38,065 bases of DNA from Lachnospiraceae bacterium UBA2860. GTDB taxonomy: Bacteria > Bacillota > Clostridia > Lachnospirales > Lachnospiraceae. A program made the position numbers and the translations under genes. The notes under the pieces were generated by a model. That model ran no database searches. It was not told the origin of the DNA and worked only from the letters and a program-made list of their open reading frames with translations. This document shows, in pieces, positions 16,833 through 25,742 of the stretch (position 1 is its first letter; the number at the start of each line of letters is the position of its first letter). The stretch is taken from assembly GCA_002350625.1 (NCBI GenBank), contig DEFE01000023.1, positions 1 to 38,065 on the forward strand. The letters run 5' to 3'.

Positions 16833-17082
16833 TGATTCGATCACCGGCGGAAGCCCCGACAAAATGGCATATCCTATACAGACGGCTTCCGCGCCTAAGG
16901 ACTTCTAAGCTCGACGAAAAATACTAAGGGCGTTCGACGAAAAAAACCTAACTCGCTTCGCTCAAACAGGGTTTTTTTCTGGAACAACGTATTTTTCGAC
17001 GAGCAAGAAGTACTAAGGCTTGTGCAGATTGTCTGTATAGGATATGTCATTTTGGCGGGGATTCCTGCCGGTTGACGAATCA
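16833..17082. repeat. 250-bp palindromic intergenic element (MITE-like)
   Basis: The segment folds back on itself almost from end to end. The outer arms 16833-16883 and 17031-17082 match with few differences and end in TGATTCG/CGAATCA. The inner arms 16909-16924 and 16989-17004 match at 15 of 16. A central A-run/T-run hairpin (about 16939-16979) has an A7-CCT / AGG-T7 stem around CTCGCTTCGCTC. It encodes nothing credible. The core at 16879-16904 recurs exactly at 28635-28660. The central hairpin could end transcription of hom-apgM in either direction. No target-site duplication was seen. Confidence 0.8.
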
Positions 17083-17090
17083 GAAGCACA

Positions 17091-17240
17091 ACCGGGAGGA
17101 AGAGGCCGGGAGAAAAAGACCGGATGAAAAGACCGGAGGAAAAGGCCGGTAGGAAAAGACCGAAGGAGAAGACCGGAGGAACAGGCCGGTAGGAAAAGAC
17201 CGGAAGGACAGGCCGAGAAAAAGGCCGGGAAGTACAGATC
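17091..17240 (+). repeat. Purine-rich tandem repeats in the leader of the Big_2 gene
   Basis: About eleven units of 12-14 bp, consensus RCCGGNAGGAAAAG, run up to the ribosome site of the next gene. A higher-order 40-bp period is visible: 17131-17162 and 17171-17202 differ at one position. Unit length varies, so it is not a coding repeat. Each unit contains a GGAGGAA- or AGGAAAAG-like string that mimics a Shine-Dalgarno sequence. Confidence 0.8.
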
Positions 17241-17261
17241 GGGAAAAGGAGGATGCGGATA

Positions 17262-18998
17262 ATGAAGGGAAGAAGAGTTTTGTTTCTCGCAGCGGTTTTT
17301 GCGACGCTGCTGCTTTTGCCGCTTGAGGTATTCGCGATTGATTATCCGCTGCGGTTTCACGCCAATGGCGGAAAGTTTGTCTGGTCGGATGATGTGGCCG
17401 AGGGTGACAGGGTCGGAACGCTGAATGCTGACGGGACGGTGTGGACTTATACGGTGCACACGGAGGGAAAGGGCCTCGCTATGGTGACGCTGCCTCCGAA
17501 TGTGCTCGGCATGAAGGATCTCTGGGAGTATACGGACGGGGTTCCAGGCGTGAACGGGACTCCGAATACGACACTTCGCGAGGGCCCGGCGCTTGAGAAG
17601 GACGGGTACGTGCTGGCCGGATGGTATGAGGAGCCTGCTTGTACGACGAAGCTTTTTTCGGATCACACAGAGCATTATTTCGAGAGCCTTGATCAGTATG
17701 CGAAGTGGGTGAGGAAGGAGGATTGTGCCTGCACGGTGACTTTTGATTTCGGCGGCGGAAGCCTGATGGCGGATGACCTGAAGGGCGTGCAGAGGGACAA
17801 GGTGTCGTATAAGGTCTATAAGGGAGAGCCCGTGCTTGAGCAGAGGGACCGCGCGCTCAGATTTGGCCTTTATTCGAGCACTAATGAGCCGTTCCTTTAC
17901 TGGACGGACAGCAGCGGGAAGCCGGTGAATTCTCCGGGGTCGATTGTCGCGAACGGGAATTTGACGTTTACCGCGCACTACGGCGCGAATACGCTGAGCT
18001 CGATCGGTTTTAATAAGACGTCGCTTACGCTGACGGAGGGGCAGACGTATAATCTTGCGGGCGATACGAAGGGGAATTATATCACGCAGGGACGTCTCTC
18101 CTGGTCGAGCAGCAATCCGGAGGCGGTCTGGGTCGATCAGAACGGCGTGCTGACGGCGGCGAAGGATGTGGGAACGAGTGATCAAACGGCGGTGATTACG
18201 CTCTCGAAGTACGGCAAGAGCAGCCCGTCTGCTTCTGTCACCGTGACGGTGAAGAGCACGAAGAAGAACTACACGGTTCATCCGCTTGGCGGTGAGTCGC
18301 AGGTGTATACCGCGAAGGTCGGCGATACGGTGACCGTGAAGGCGGGGACGGCGCTTCTGGGCCGCCGCTTCCTGAAGTGGCAGATTTCGCCGTCTGTGAC
18401 TTTCTTAAATGGCACGAGCGCTTCGTCGAGTACGGTGAGCTTCAGGATGCCGGACAAGGCCGTGGATCTGAAGGCGCTTGACGAGCCGATCCCCGTGAAA
18501 GGGATTTCGCTTGCGGCGAAGACGATGAAGCTGAAACCGGGCCAGTCGAAGTCGCTGGGCTTTAAGACCTCTCCGGAGGGCGCGCCGTGCCAGACGATTA
18601 AGTACTGGTCAACGGACGAGAATGTTGCGACCGTGGATCTTCAGGGCATTGTCCACGCGCACAGCGGCGGCACCTGCACGGTTTCGGTGACGGTGAACGG
18701 CAAGTTTAAGGCTTCCTGCAAGGTGACGGTGCCGAAGACGGCGGTGAAGAAGGTGGCCTTCAATAAGAGCAAGCTGACGCTGAAGAAGGGCAAGAAGTAC
18801 AAGCTCAAACTGAAGGTGACGCCGACTGGCGCCTGGTACAAGAATGTGTCCTGGTTCTGCTCCGAGAGCAAGGTGGCGAGCGTGTCCGCGAAGGGACTCG
18901 TCAAGGCCAAGGGGAAGGGCAAGTGCAAGATCACCTGTACGATTACGACGGTGAACGGAAAGAAGAAGAAAGCGACCTGCAAGGTCACTGTAAAGTAA
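17262..18998 (+). CDS. Secreted cell-surface protein with Listeria-Bacteroides repeats and Big_2 domains
   Basis: The 578-aa product has a signal peptide (MKGRRVLFLAAVF... to about residue 24). Then come Listeria-Bacteroides (InlB B-type, Flg_new) repeats (about 25-250, e.g. GYVLAGWYEEPACTTKLF), a Big_2 domain (about 247-330), a divergent B-repeat (about 340-410), and two further Big_2 domains (about 410-578, e.g. WSTDENVATVD). These are immunoglobulin-like modules of exported adhesion or scaffold proteins. No LPXTG, SLH or transmembrane end is seen, so attachment is unclear; the C-terminus is very lysine-rich. ATG 17262 was preferred to 17253 because AAGGAGG (17246-17252) leaves 9 nt to it and none to the earlier codon. 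Confidence 0.85.
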   Translation: MKGRRVLFLAAVFATLLLLPLEVFAIDYPLRFHANGGKFVWSDDVAEGDRVGTLNADGTVWTYTVHTEGKGLAMVTLPPNVLGMKDLWEYTDGVPGVNGTPNTTLREGPALEKDGYVLAGWYEEPACTTKLFSDHTEHYFESLDQYAKWVRKEDCACTVTFDFGGGSLMADDLKGVQRDKVSYKVYKGEPVLEQRDRALRFGLYSSTNEPFLYWTDSSGKPVNSPGSIVANGNLTFTAHYGANTLSSIGFNKTSLTLTEGQTYNLAGDTKGNYITQGRLSWSSSNPEAVWVDQNGVLTAAKDVGTSDQTAVITLSKYGKSSPSASVTVTVKSTKKNYTVHPLGGESQVYTAKVGDTVTVKAGTALLGRRFLKWQISPSVTFLNGTSASSSTVSFRMPDKAVDLKALDEPIPVKGISLAAKTMKLKPGQSKSLGFKTSPEGAPCQTIKYWSTDENVATVDLQGIVHAHSGGTCTVSVTVNGKFKASCKVTVPKTAVKKVAFNKSKLTLKKGKKYKLKLKVTPTGAWYKNVSWFCSESKVASVSAKGLVKAKGKGKCKITCTITTVNGKKKKATCKVTVK

Positions 18999-19003
18999 AA
19001 TGA

Positions 19004-19042
19004 CAAAGAAACCCCCGTGCATGATGCGCGGGGGTTTCTTTG
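19004..19042. terminator. Bidirectional terminator between Big_2 and DUF1858 genes
   Basis: A 14-bp perfect stem (19004-19017 with 19029-19042) carries CCCCCG/CGGGGG and outer CAAAGAAA/TTTCTTTG. It lies between convergent genes. Confidence 0.88.
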
Positions 19043-19073
19043 CCGGGATCTGTGCGGCCGGCGCGCTGGTGTT

Positions 19074-19280
19074 TCAGCCTTCGTTTGCCAGGAATTCGTT
19101 GACGGCCTTCTCCACGAGGTCGGCGTCAAGTCCGTGCACCATGGCGGCTTCCGCGAGGGATTCGCCCTGGGAGGCCGGGCAGCCGAGGCAGTGCATGCCC
19201 ATGCTCATCAGCACCGGCGCGATGTTTCTGTCGGTCGCGAGGATCTCGCCGATCGTCATATCTTTACTGATCTGTGCCAT
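19074..19280 (-). CDS. DUF1858 domain-containing protein
   Basis: The 68-aa product is a small DUF1858 protein, with the pattern DMTIGEILATD...VLMSMGMHCLGCPASQGESL. The CxxC pair after MGMH is typical of the family and could bind metal or be redox-active; the function is not established. AAAGGAGG lies 7 nt before ATG 19280; a nearer in-frame ATG at 19286 is too close to that site and a longer frame from 19391 runs through the promoter. It is divergent from the ferredoxin gene, which suggests a link to anaerobic electron transfer, but this is inference. Confidence 0.88.
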   Translation of the reverse strand: MAQISKDMTIGEILATDRNIAPVLMSMGMHCLGCPASQGESLAEAAMVHGLDADLVEKAVNEFLANEG

Positions 19281-19328
19281 AATCATTCCTCCTTTAAATG
19301 CTGCAGAATAAGACTGCGTATGGACGCC

Positions 19329-19357
19329 ATTATACGCAATCGGACCCGAAATGGCAA
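19329..19357 (-). promoter_or_regulatory. Promoter of the DUF1858 gene
   Basis: On the minus strand TTGCCA (complement of 19352-19357), a 17-bp spacer and a perfect TATAAT (complement of 19329-19334) precede the gene by about 50 nt. Confidence 0.7.
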
Positions 19358-19413
19358 GATGTTTGTGGCCGCGGACGCGGCTGAGGGGCACGGGAACGTA
19401 ACAAAAGTTTGGC

Positions 19414-19443
19414 TTGTATAACCAAGGGGGGAGGTCTTAGAAT
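19414..19443 (+). promoter_or_regulatory. Candidate ferredoxin promoter
   Basis: TTGTAT (19414-19419), an 18-bp spacer and TAGAAT (19438-19443) predict an RNA start near 19450 and a 44-nt leader containing AAGGAGG. Confidence 0.5.
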
Positions 19444-19493
19444 ACGAGTATAGGTTTTATCTACTAACTGCAAAAGGCAAGGAGGAACAAACA

Positions 19494-19664
19494 ATGGCAT
19501 ATGTGATTTCTGATGATTGTGTAAGCTGCGGAACATGCGAGAGCGAGTGCCCGGTCGGTGCGATTTCTCAGGGCGATGCGCATTATGAGATTAATCCGGA
19601 TGAGTGCGTTGACTGCGGAACATGCGCAGCTGCGTGCCCGACAGAGGCGATCAGCCAGGGCTGA
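19494..19664 (+). CDS. 2[4Fe-4S] ferredoxin (clostridial type)
   Basis: A 56-aa protein beginning MAYVISDDCVSCGTC. It carries two cluster motifs, CVSCGTCESECP and CVDCGTCAAACP, each Cx2Cx2Cx3CP, which together bind two [4Fe-4S] clusters. This is the standard low-potential electron carrier of clostridial fermentation (pyruvate:ferredoxin oxidoreductase, hydrogenase, Rnf and similar partners). The ribosome site AAGGAGG lies 7 nt before the ATG. It is monocistronic, with its own promoter and a terminator right after it. Length and motif spacing match the family exactly. Confidence 0.97.
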   Translation: MAYVISDDCVSCGTCESECPVGAISQGDAHYEINPDECVDCGTCAAACPTEAISQG

Positions 19665-19685
19665 ACAATCTGAATTAAAGTAGAG

Positions 19686-19718
19686 AAAAAGATGTGCCGG
19701 AAGGCGCATCTTTTTTTT
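19686..19718 (+). terminator. Intrinsic terminator of the ferredoxin gene
   Basis: GATGTGCC pairs with GGCGCATC (one wobble) around a 4-nt loop, followed by T8 and preceded by A5. Confidence 0.9.
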
Positions 19719-19731
19719 CAAAGTGAGAAGA

Positions 19732-19798
19732 AGGGGACGGTTCATCGTTCGGCCGGCGGAATCTTTTGTTCCGTCATTCGAACGGTGAACCGTCCCCT
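19732..19798. repeat. Long GGGGACGG palindrome (REP-type) after the ferredoxin gene
   Basis: Outer arms GGGGACGGTTCA and TGAACCGTCCCC, with adjoining CGTTCG/CGAACG and inner GCGGAA/TTCCGT pairs, fold into one long hairpin. It shares the GGGGACGGTTC core and GTCCCCTGTT end with the palindrome at 11413-11462. It lies between convergent ferredoxin and mecA genes. Confidence 0.8.
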
Positions 19799-19819
19799 GT
19801 TTCTTCGATCTGTCTGTAT

Positions 19820-20626
19820 TCAGTTCGCGACAAGCGAAGCGAGCTTCTCGACAGCGTCGCCTTCTTCGACGGCAGCGCCGTGCTCGTGCAGGTACGCCTC
19901 GGAGGAGGCGGAGGACTGCATGCCGGATCCGTATTCGGACAGGATGTTGCAGACGCGGTTGAAGGTCTCGGGCTCGCCGGCCTGGCGGACAACGAGCATA
20001 TAGGTGTCCTTTCCGGATGTGTGGTACAGGGAGCTCTGTCCCTTGAAGATCGGGGCGAGGGCCGCGGAGGCGGCGATCACGTCGTCGAGGGTCCGGAAGC
20101 GGAACACGCGCGTGAAGTGGACGCTGCCGGGTGCCGCAGTGCCCTCGGCGGCATCGTTTTTCCGGCGGCTGTTTCGCTGCGGCGCCTTCGGCGCCTTGGC
20201 GCCCTCGATGTCCTCGGGAGCGGGTGCCTTCTTGCGTCCTTCGGATTTTTTGGCGTCGATGAGCTTGTGGAACATGTCGATGATGTCATCCGCGCCTTCT
20301 ACGGGCGGCTGCGTCGCGTCGTCGGCGACCTCCTCGGTGGGAGAGAAGCGCGCAAAGCGGGTGTCGAGTTCCTCGGGGTCCTCGACCTTCGTGATGACGA
20401 CCGTCAGCGAGTTGCCGGACGTGGGGATCGCCTCGATCATGAGGGGGATGCCCGCGTCGTTGCTGAAGCCGCATTCTTTGTTCGCCTGCACCATCATGTC
20501 GCGGAAGAGCGAGCGCGCTTTTTCGCTGCCGTATGCGAGCTCGCTGAGGCGGATCTGGCGCTCGGCCAGGTCTTCCTTCGTCAGCTCGCAGCGGATCTGG
20601 TTTTCATTGATTTTCTGTATCTTCAT
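19820..20626 (-). CDS. mecA: Adaptor protein MecA
   Basis: The 268-aa product is a MecA-type adaptor that brings substrates to the ClpC AAA+ unfoldase for degradation by ClpCP. The N-terminal substrate-binding domain starts MKIQKINENQIRCELT and carries DLAERQIRLSELAYGSEKAR. A charged linker follows (about 100-160), then the C-terminal ClpC-binding domain (about 172-268, e.g. VFRFRTLDDVIAASAAL). ATG 20626 has AAGAGGAG about 9 nt upstream; an in-frame ATG at 20683 has none. In Bacillus the target is ComK; here the targets are unknown. It has its own promoter and is monocistronic. Confidence 0.93.
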   Translation of the reverse strand: MKIQKINENQIRCELTKEDLAERQIRLSELAYGSEKARSLFRDMMVQANKECGFSNDAGIPLMIEAIPTSGNSLTVVITKVEDPEELDTRFARFSPTEEVADDATQPPVEGADDIIDMFHKLIDAKKSEGRKKAPAPEDIEGAKAPKAPQRNSRRKNDAAEGTAAPGSVHFTRVFRFRTLDDVIAASAALAPIFKGQSSLYHTSGKDTYMLVVRQAGEPETFNRVCNILSEYGSGMQSSASSEAYLHEHGAAVEEGDAVEKLASLVAN

Positions 20627-20735
20627 ATGGTCTGACTCCTCTTGTGCAAGGATGTCTTCTGACGGAAAAACGCCGACCGGCATGAGGTCACGCCGCCGCC
20701 GCTTTTTTCCGGTTTTTTCTCCTGCAGTTACCGAG

Positions 20736-20764
20736 ATTATACAACAAGCGGCGGTAATTGTAAA
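20736..20764 (-). promoter_or_regulatory. mecA promoter
   Basis: On the minus strand TTTACA (complement of 20759-20764), an exact 17-bp spacer and TATAAT (complement of 20736-20741) predict an RNA start near 20729 and a leader of about 100 nt before the mecA ATG. Confidence 0.72.
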
Positions 20765-21278
20765 ATCTTCTCAGGTTTCTGCCAGATCTTCTCTGATTTC
20801 GACAAATCCGTTGACCTTATGCGGCCTGCTTCTATAATCAGTGCTAAGAAAGGCCTTTCTTTTTCGGACAGTCCGGGCAGTGTGAAGAAGCTTCCCTGTC
20901 CATACCGTCTGAAAACTCTCACAACAGTTGTTTTTATGCATCAGGAAATACCCTGGACAAATGATCTTTTTGAGCGATGCGGACCGCCATTCCCGAAAAC
21001 GATGGCCGCTCTGCCGCAGAACGCGGACTTCTTATGCGGCGGCGCAGCCCCGCGGTCCGGCATAAGACAGCTGCTTTTATGAGCAGACTGCATGGAAGGA
21101 AGGGAGGGATCTTTTCTAGAGAGATAAGAACAAAGGGGACCGCCCGCGGCATGGAAGATCCGGGCGGAAAAACAAGATGACAATTTGATAAGCGGGCTCC
21201 GGCAGCCGAAGGAATCTCATTACGTGCACAAGCCGCCGGGGCCCCTATTGGCTCTTTACTGAGCAAGCCTTTAGTTGC
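20765..21278. other. Intergenic stretch without a convincing gene
   Basis: About half a kilobase between the divergent mecA and GH18 promoters. Short open frames exist on both strands, but none has a ribosome site, a recognisable domain or the codon bias of the neighbours. One clean hairpin is visible, CCGCCCG (21140-21146) with CGGGCGG (21161-21167). I see no tRNA-, SRP- or 6S-like pattern. It could hold an unrecognised small RNA or a decayed gene. Confidence 0.5.
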
Positions 21279-21284
21279 TATAAT
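21255..21284 (+). promoter_or_regulatory. Promoter of the GH18-DivIVA-tsaC genes
   Basis: TTTACT (21255-21260), an 18-bp spacer and a TGC-extended perfect TATAAT (21279-21284) are followed by an 8-bp hairpin in the leader (21294-21301 with 21315-21322). Confidence 0.72.
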
Positions 21285-21352
21285 GAGACGGGAATGCGCA
21301 CTTTTTTATGGATGGTGCGCATAAAAGCGGCGCGGGAGGATAGCGGAAGCAT

Positions 21353-23050
21353 ATGACCGTAGGAGAGAGAGAAAAGCAGCTGAAGCGTAAGCTCTTTCTT
21401 TTGGTGCCGGCCGCTTTTCTAGCGCTTGTCCTCGGCATCCTGATCTACCGCCTCATACCAACAAAGAAGCATATGGATCCCGCCGCCTTTTTCGGTTCCG
21501 GAGAGGGAAGCTGCGCGATCGTCGCTGACGGCGTACTGTCTGAGACGAGAGGGCTCGTGCGAGATGGAGCGCTTTATCTCGACAGCGCCTCCGTGTCGGC
21601 TCTCATCACGCCGGCCGTCTTTTATGATGCGGCGGAGGAGAAGCTCATCGTGACAACGGCGCGCGAGAAGACCGTGTATGCCGCGGACGGGGCAGCGGGC
21701 GGAGAGGTCATCTTCGAAAATGGCGCCGCCTATATCCGTTCCGATGTATTGACGGAGAAGGCGGACGTTCTCATCCGCCGGGAGGAAGCGCCCGACCGGG
21801 CGGTCGCGGTGACGGAGTTTACGCCCGTGCGCATGACATTTGCGAAGGACGCGCCGGTGAGGCTGAGGGCCGGCATCAAGAGCCCGATCGTCGCCGATGT
21901 GCCGGAAGGGACGGCGGTCCGCGTGACCGACAGACTTCCCGACGGCTCCGATGCGGAGACGAAGGTGCGGGGCTGGACGCACGTCGTGACGGAGGACGGC
22001 TTCTTCGGATACGTGAAGGACGACTGCCTTACGGATCCGCGCACCGAAGAAATTGCGGAGAAAAAACAGGCCGCGGCGTATACGCGGACAAGGCTTGAGG
22101 TGCCGGTGAATCTGATCTTTCATCAGACGGATTCGGCCGCGTCGAACGCGGCGCTTTCAGAGTCGCTTCAAGGGGTGGACGGTCCGAACGTGATCGCGCC
22201 CACCTGGTTTTACCTGGAGGATACGGAGGGCGGCGTGCGGTCGCTCGCCGACGAGGACTATGTCCGCACGGCGCATGAGGCGGGGCTTTCCGTCTTCGCC
22301 GTGCTCAATGATTTCGACGGCAATATCGCCTCTGCGGGCGAGACGGCAGAGGCGCTCGGCACCGACTCGAGACGCTCCCGCATCGTGCGCGCGGTGACGG
22401 ACGATACGGTCTCGTGCGGGGCGGACGGGCTCGTCATCGACATCGAGCTCGTGCGGAAGGAGGCGGCGCCTGATTTCCTCGAGCTGATCCGCGAGTTCTC
22501 CGTCGAGATGCGGAATGCGGGAAAAACGCTTGCCGTCTGCGACTATGTGCCGGCATTTACCGGGTATCTGAACCGCGCCGAGCAGGCGCGCGTCGCCGAC
22601 TACGTGATCGTGATGTGCTACGACGAGCACACGGCCGGGAGTGATGAGGCGGGGCCCGTGGCCTCCCTGCCCTTCGTGGAGAAGGGACTCCGCGACACGA
22701 TCGCCGTTGTCGGAGAGGAGGGCACAATCGCCGCGATCCCGTTCTTTTCGAGGCTCTGGGAGACAAAGCAGGGCGAAAAGCCCTCAAGCAGAGCCTACGG
22801 CATGCGGACGGCCCGGGAAAAAGCAGAGGAGCTGGGCCTTCAGGTGAGCTACGATGAAGCCGCGGCGCAGAATTATGCAGAAGGCAGGAGCGGGGACGCG
22901 GACTATGCGATCTGGCTTGAGGACGCGGTCTCGGTCGAAGAGAAGATGAAGGTTGTCGAGGCTTCCGGCTGCGCGGGTGTCGCCGCGTGGAAGCTGGGCC
23001 TCGAGACATCGGATATATGGGGAGTTATGAGTAAGCATCTGCCGTCATAG
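21353..23050 (+). CDS. Membrane-anchored GH18-family protein with SH3-like domain
   Basis: The 565-aa product has a cytoplasmic start, an anchor helix (about 13-33), a copper-amine-oxidase-N-like domain (about 55-145), an SH3-type wall-binding domain (about 158-225, with RVTDRLPDGSDAETKVRGW) and a GH18 catalytic domain (about 245-560). The GH18 motif DGLVIDIE (358-365) keeps the catalytic Glu365. Related GH18 proteins in spore-formers (YaaH/SleL and YdhD types) cleave glycosidic bonds in peptidoglycan or cortex. I infer a wall-modifying enzyme acting outside the membrane; the substrate is unproven. The ATG has GGGAGG 13 nt upstream and GGAAG nearer. It is first in a set with the DivIVA-like and Sua5 genes. 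Confidence 0.82.
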   Translation: MTVGEREKQLKRKLFLLVPAAFLALVLGILIYRLIPTKKHMDPAAFFGSGEGSCAIVADGVLSETRGLVRDGALYLDSASVSALITPAVFYDAAEEKLIVTTAREKTVYAADGAAGGEVIFENGAAYIRSDVLTEKADVLIRREEAPDRAVAVTEFTPVRMTFAKDAPVRLRAGIKSPIVADVPEGTAVRVTDRLPDGSDAETKVRGWTHVVTEDGFFGYVKDDCLTDPRTEEIAEKKQAAAYTRTRLEVPVNLIFHQTDSAASNAALSESLQGVDGPNVIAPTWFYLEDTEGGVRSLADEDYVRTAHEAGLSVFAVLNDFDGNIASAGETAEALGTDSRRSRIVRAVTDDTVSCGADGLVIDIELVRKEAAPDFLELIREFSVEMRNAGKTLAVCDYVPAFTGYLNRAEQARVADYVIVMCYDEHTAGSDEAGPVASLPFVEKGLRDTIAVVGEEGTIAAIPFFSRLWETKQGEKPSSRAYGMRTAREKAEELGLQVSYDEAAAQNYAEGRSGDADYAIWLEDAVSVEEKMKVVEASGCAGVAAWKLGLETSDIWGVMSKHLPS

Positions 23051-23075
23051 ACGGCGGGGGAAGGAGTCATGGGGT

Positions 23076-23851
23076 ATGGAAGATTACATGTCGTTCAAGC
23101 AGGCGATCCGGGGCTTTGACAAGGATGAGGTCCTCGAGTACATCCGCCGGCAGGAGGAGGAGTTCAACACGCGCATCGCGGCGATGGAGAAGGACATCCG
23201 CAAGCGCGACAAGATCATCTCCGAGCTGAAAAACCGCATCGTCTTAAAGGACGAGCAGGTGGACCGGATGGAGCAGGATATCCGCGACAAGTACGAGAAG
23301 TACATCGCGAATTACCGCCAGATCGGCGACCTCGTCTACGAGTCCAAGGTGAAGGGCCAGCAGATCGTCGAAAATGCGCACGTCGAAGCGGACCGGATCA
23401 TCGCCGGCGCGGACGCCGAGGCGAAGCGCCGCGTGGCCTCCGTGCAGGGGCAGATCGACCAGAAGCTGACGGACGGCAAGCAGAAATACCTGGCCGTGCA
23501 GGACGAGATGAATGAGATCGTCGACCTGTTCAACCAGATGCAGAAGAAGTTCATGCAGTCCTACAAGGAGGTCCATGAGATCATCCAGAGCATGCCGGCT
23601 TCCTTGAGCGACATCCGCACCGACACGGGCGACGGCGAAGACGATGATTTTGACGACGACATCGAGATCGATCTCCGCTCGCTCGGCATCAGCTTCGACG
23701 ACGATTTCGACAACGATGATTTTGACGCTGACGATCTCGGCGAGAGCGAGCTGACAGACGCGTTCGGCATGGGAGAGGACGGCGGCCGCATCGAGGATAC
23801 CGGGGAGCTGGCAAAGCTCGACGGCGCCTCGGCGGAGGACGTGGAGAAGGC

Positions 23852-23855
<4 letters not shown>
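23076..23855 (+). CDS. DivIVA-like coiled-coil protein
   Basis: The 259-aa product starts with a DivIVA-like N-terminal segment, FKQAIRGFDKDEVLEYI (about 6-23), then an almost continuous coiled coil to about residue 170 containing VENAHVEADRIIAGADAEAK. It ends in a strongly acidic tail rich in Asp/Glu (about 185-250). DivIVA proteins recognise curved membrane at poles and septa and recruit division, wall-growth or chromosome-tethering factors. AAGGAG lies 9 nt before the ATG. Its position after a wall hydrolase fits a role in placing wall synthesis. Its stop overlaps the next start (ATGA). Relationship to DivIVA is good for the N-terminus; the cellular role is inferred. Confidence 0.8.
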
Positions 23856-24970
<1,115 letters not shown>

Positions 24971-25097
24971 CGTGACGCCTTTATCGGAAAGCAATGCGGA
25001 GACGGGGCAGGTGCCTCTGATCAGATAAGTGAGCAAGTGTCAGGTACACTTCACGGCGCTTTCGCGCCTCATATAAATACTTCAGGAGGAGAAGACA

Positions 25098-25727
25098 ATG
25101 GGCAAAGTTATCATCATGGATCATCCGCTGATTAAGCACAAGATCGGCATCATCCGCGACACTGAGACCGGCACGAAGGAGTTCCGGGAGATGATCTCCG
25201 AGATCGCGATGCTCGAGACCTACGAGTCGACGCGCGACCTGCTTCTTGAGGAGGTTGAGATCGAGACGCCGATGGCACCTACGACTGTGGAGCGGCTGGC
25301 CGGCAAGAAGCTTGCGATCGTTCCGATTCTCCGCGCCGGTCTCGGCATGGTGTCCGGCATGCAGACGCTGATTCCTTCCGCGAAGGTCGGACACATCGGC
25401 ATGTACCGCGACCACGAGACGCTGAAGCCGGTGGAGTATTACTGCAAGCTTCCGGCGGACATCGAGGACAGAGACGTCTTCGTCGTGGATCCGATGCTCG
25501 CGACGGGCGGCTCCGCCTGCGACGCGATCGCGCAGCTGAAAAAGCACGGCTGCAAGCACATCCGTTTCCTGTGCATCATCGCGGCTCCCGAGGGACTTAA
25601 GAAGCTTCAGGAGGAGCATCCGGACGTCGACATCACGGTCGGCGCGCTCGATGACCACCTCAATGAAATCGGCTATATCGTACCGGGCCTCGGCGACGCC
25701 GGCGACCGCATCTTCGGCACAAAGTAA
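25098..25727 (+). CDS. upp: Uracil phosphoribosyltransferase
   Basis: The 209-aa enzyme makes UMP from uracil and PRPP. Length and motifs match the family: HPLIKHKIGIIRD at the start, PILRAGLGMVSGM, and the PRPP-binding loop DPMLATGGSACDA. TTCAGGAGGAG lies about 6 nt before the ATG. It is followed 15 bp later by deoD, so the two form a nucleobase/nucleoside salvage pair. A weak promoter (TTCACG at 25050, 16 bp, TATAAA at 25072) with a small GGCGC-TTTC-GCGCC hairpin between the boxes lies upstream. Confidence 0.97.
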   Translation: MGKVIIMDHPLIKHKIGIIRDTETGTKEFREMISEIAMLETYESTRDLLLEEVEIETPMAPTTVERLAGKKLAIVPILRAGLGMVSGMQTLIPSAKVGHIGMYRDHETLKPVEYYCKLPADIEDRDVFVVDPMLATGGSACDAIAQLKKHGCKHIRFLCIIAAPEGLKKLQEEHPDVDITVGALDDHLNEIGYIVPGLGDAGDRIFGTK

Positions 25728-25742
25728 GAGAAGGGGGAATAT

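Noticed and set aside
17091..17240. CRISPR array
   Set aside because: Units are 12-14 bp and contiguous with no spacers.
17013..18281. 422-codon minus-strand frame over the tandem repeats and the Big_2 gene
   Set aside because: Arg/His/Ile-rich translation; its Ser/Leu/Phe-rich end is just the translated purine repeat array.
20934..21266. Small minus-strand frame in the mecA-GH18 gap
   Set aside because: Pro/Ser/Arg-rich, no homology I recognise, no ribosome site; similar frames exist on the other strand.
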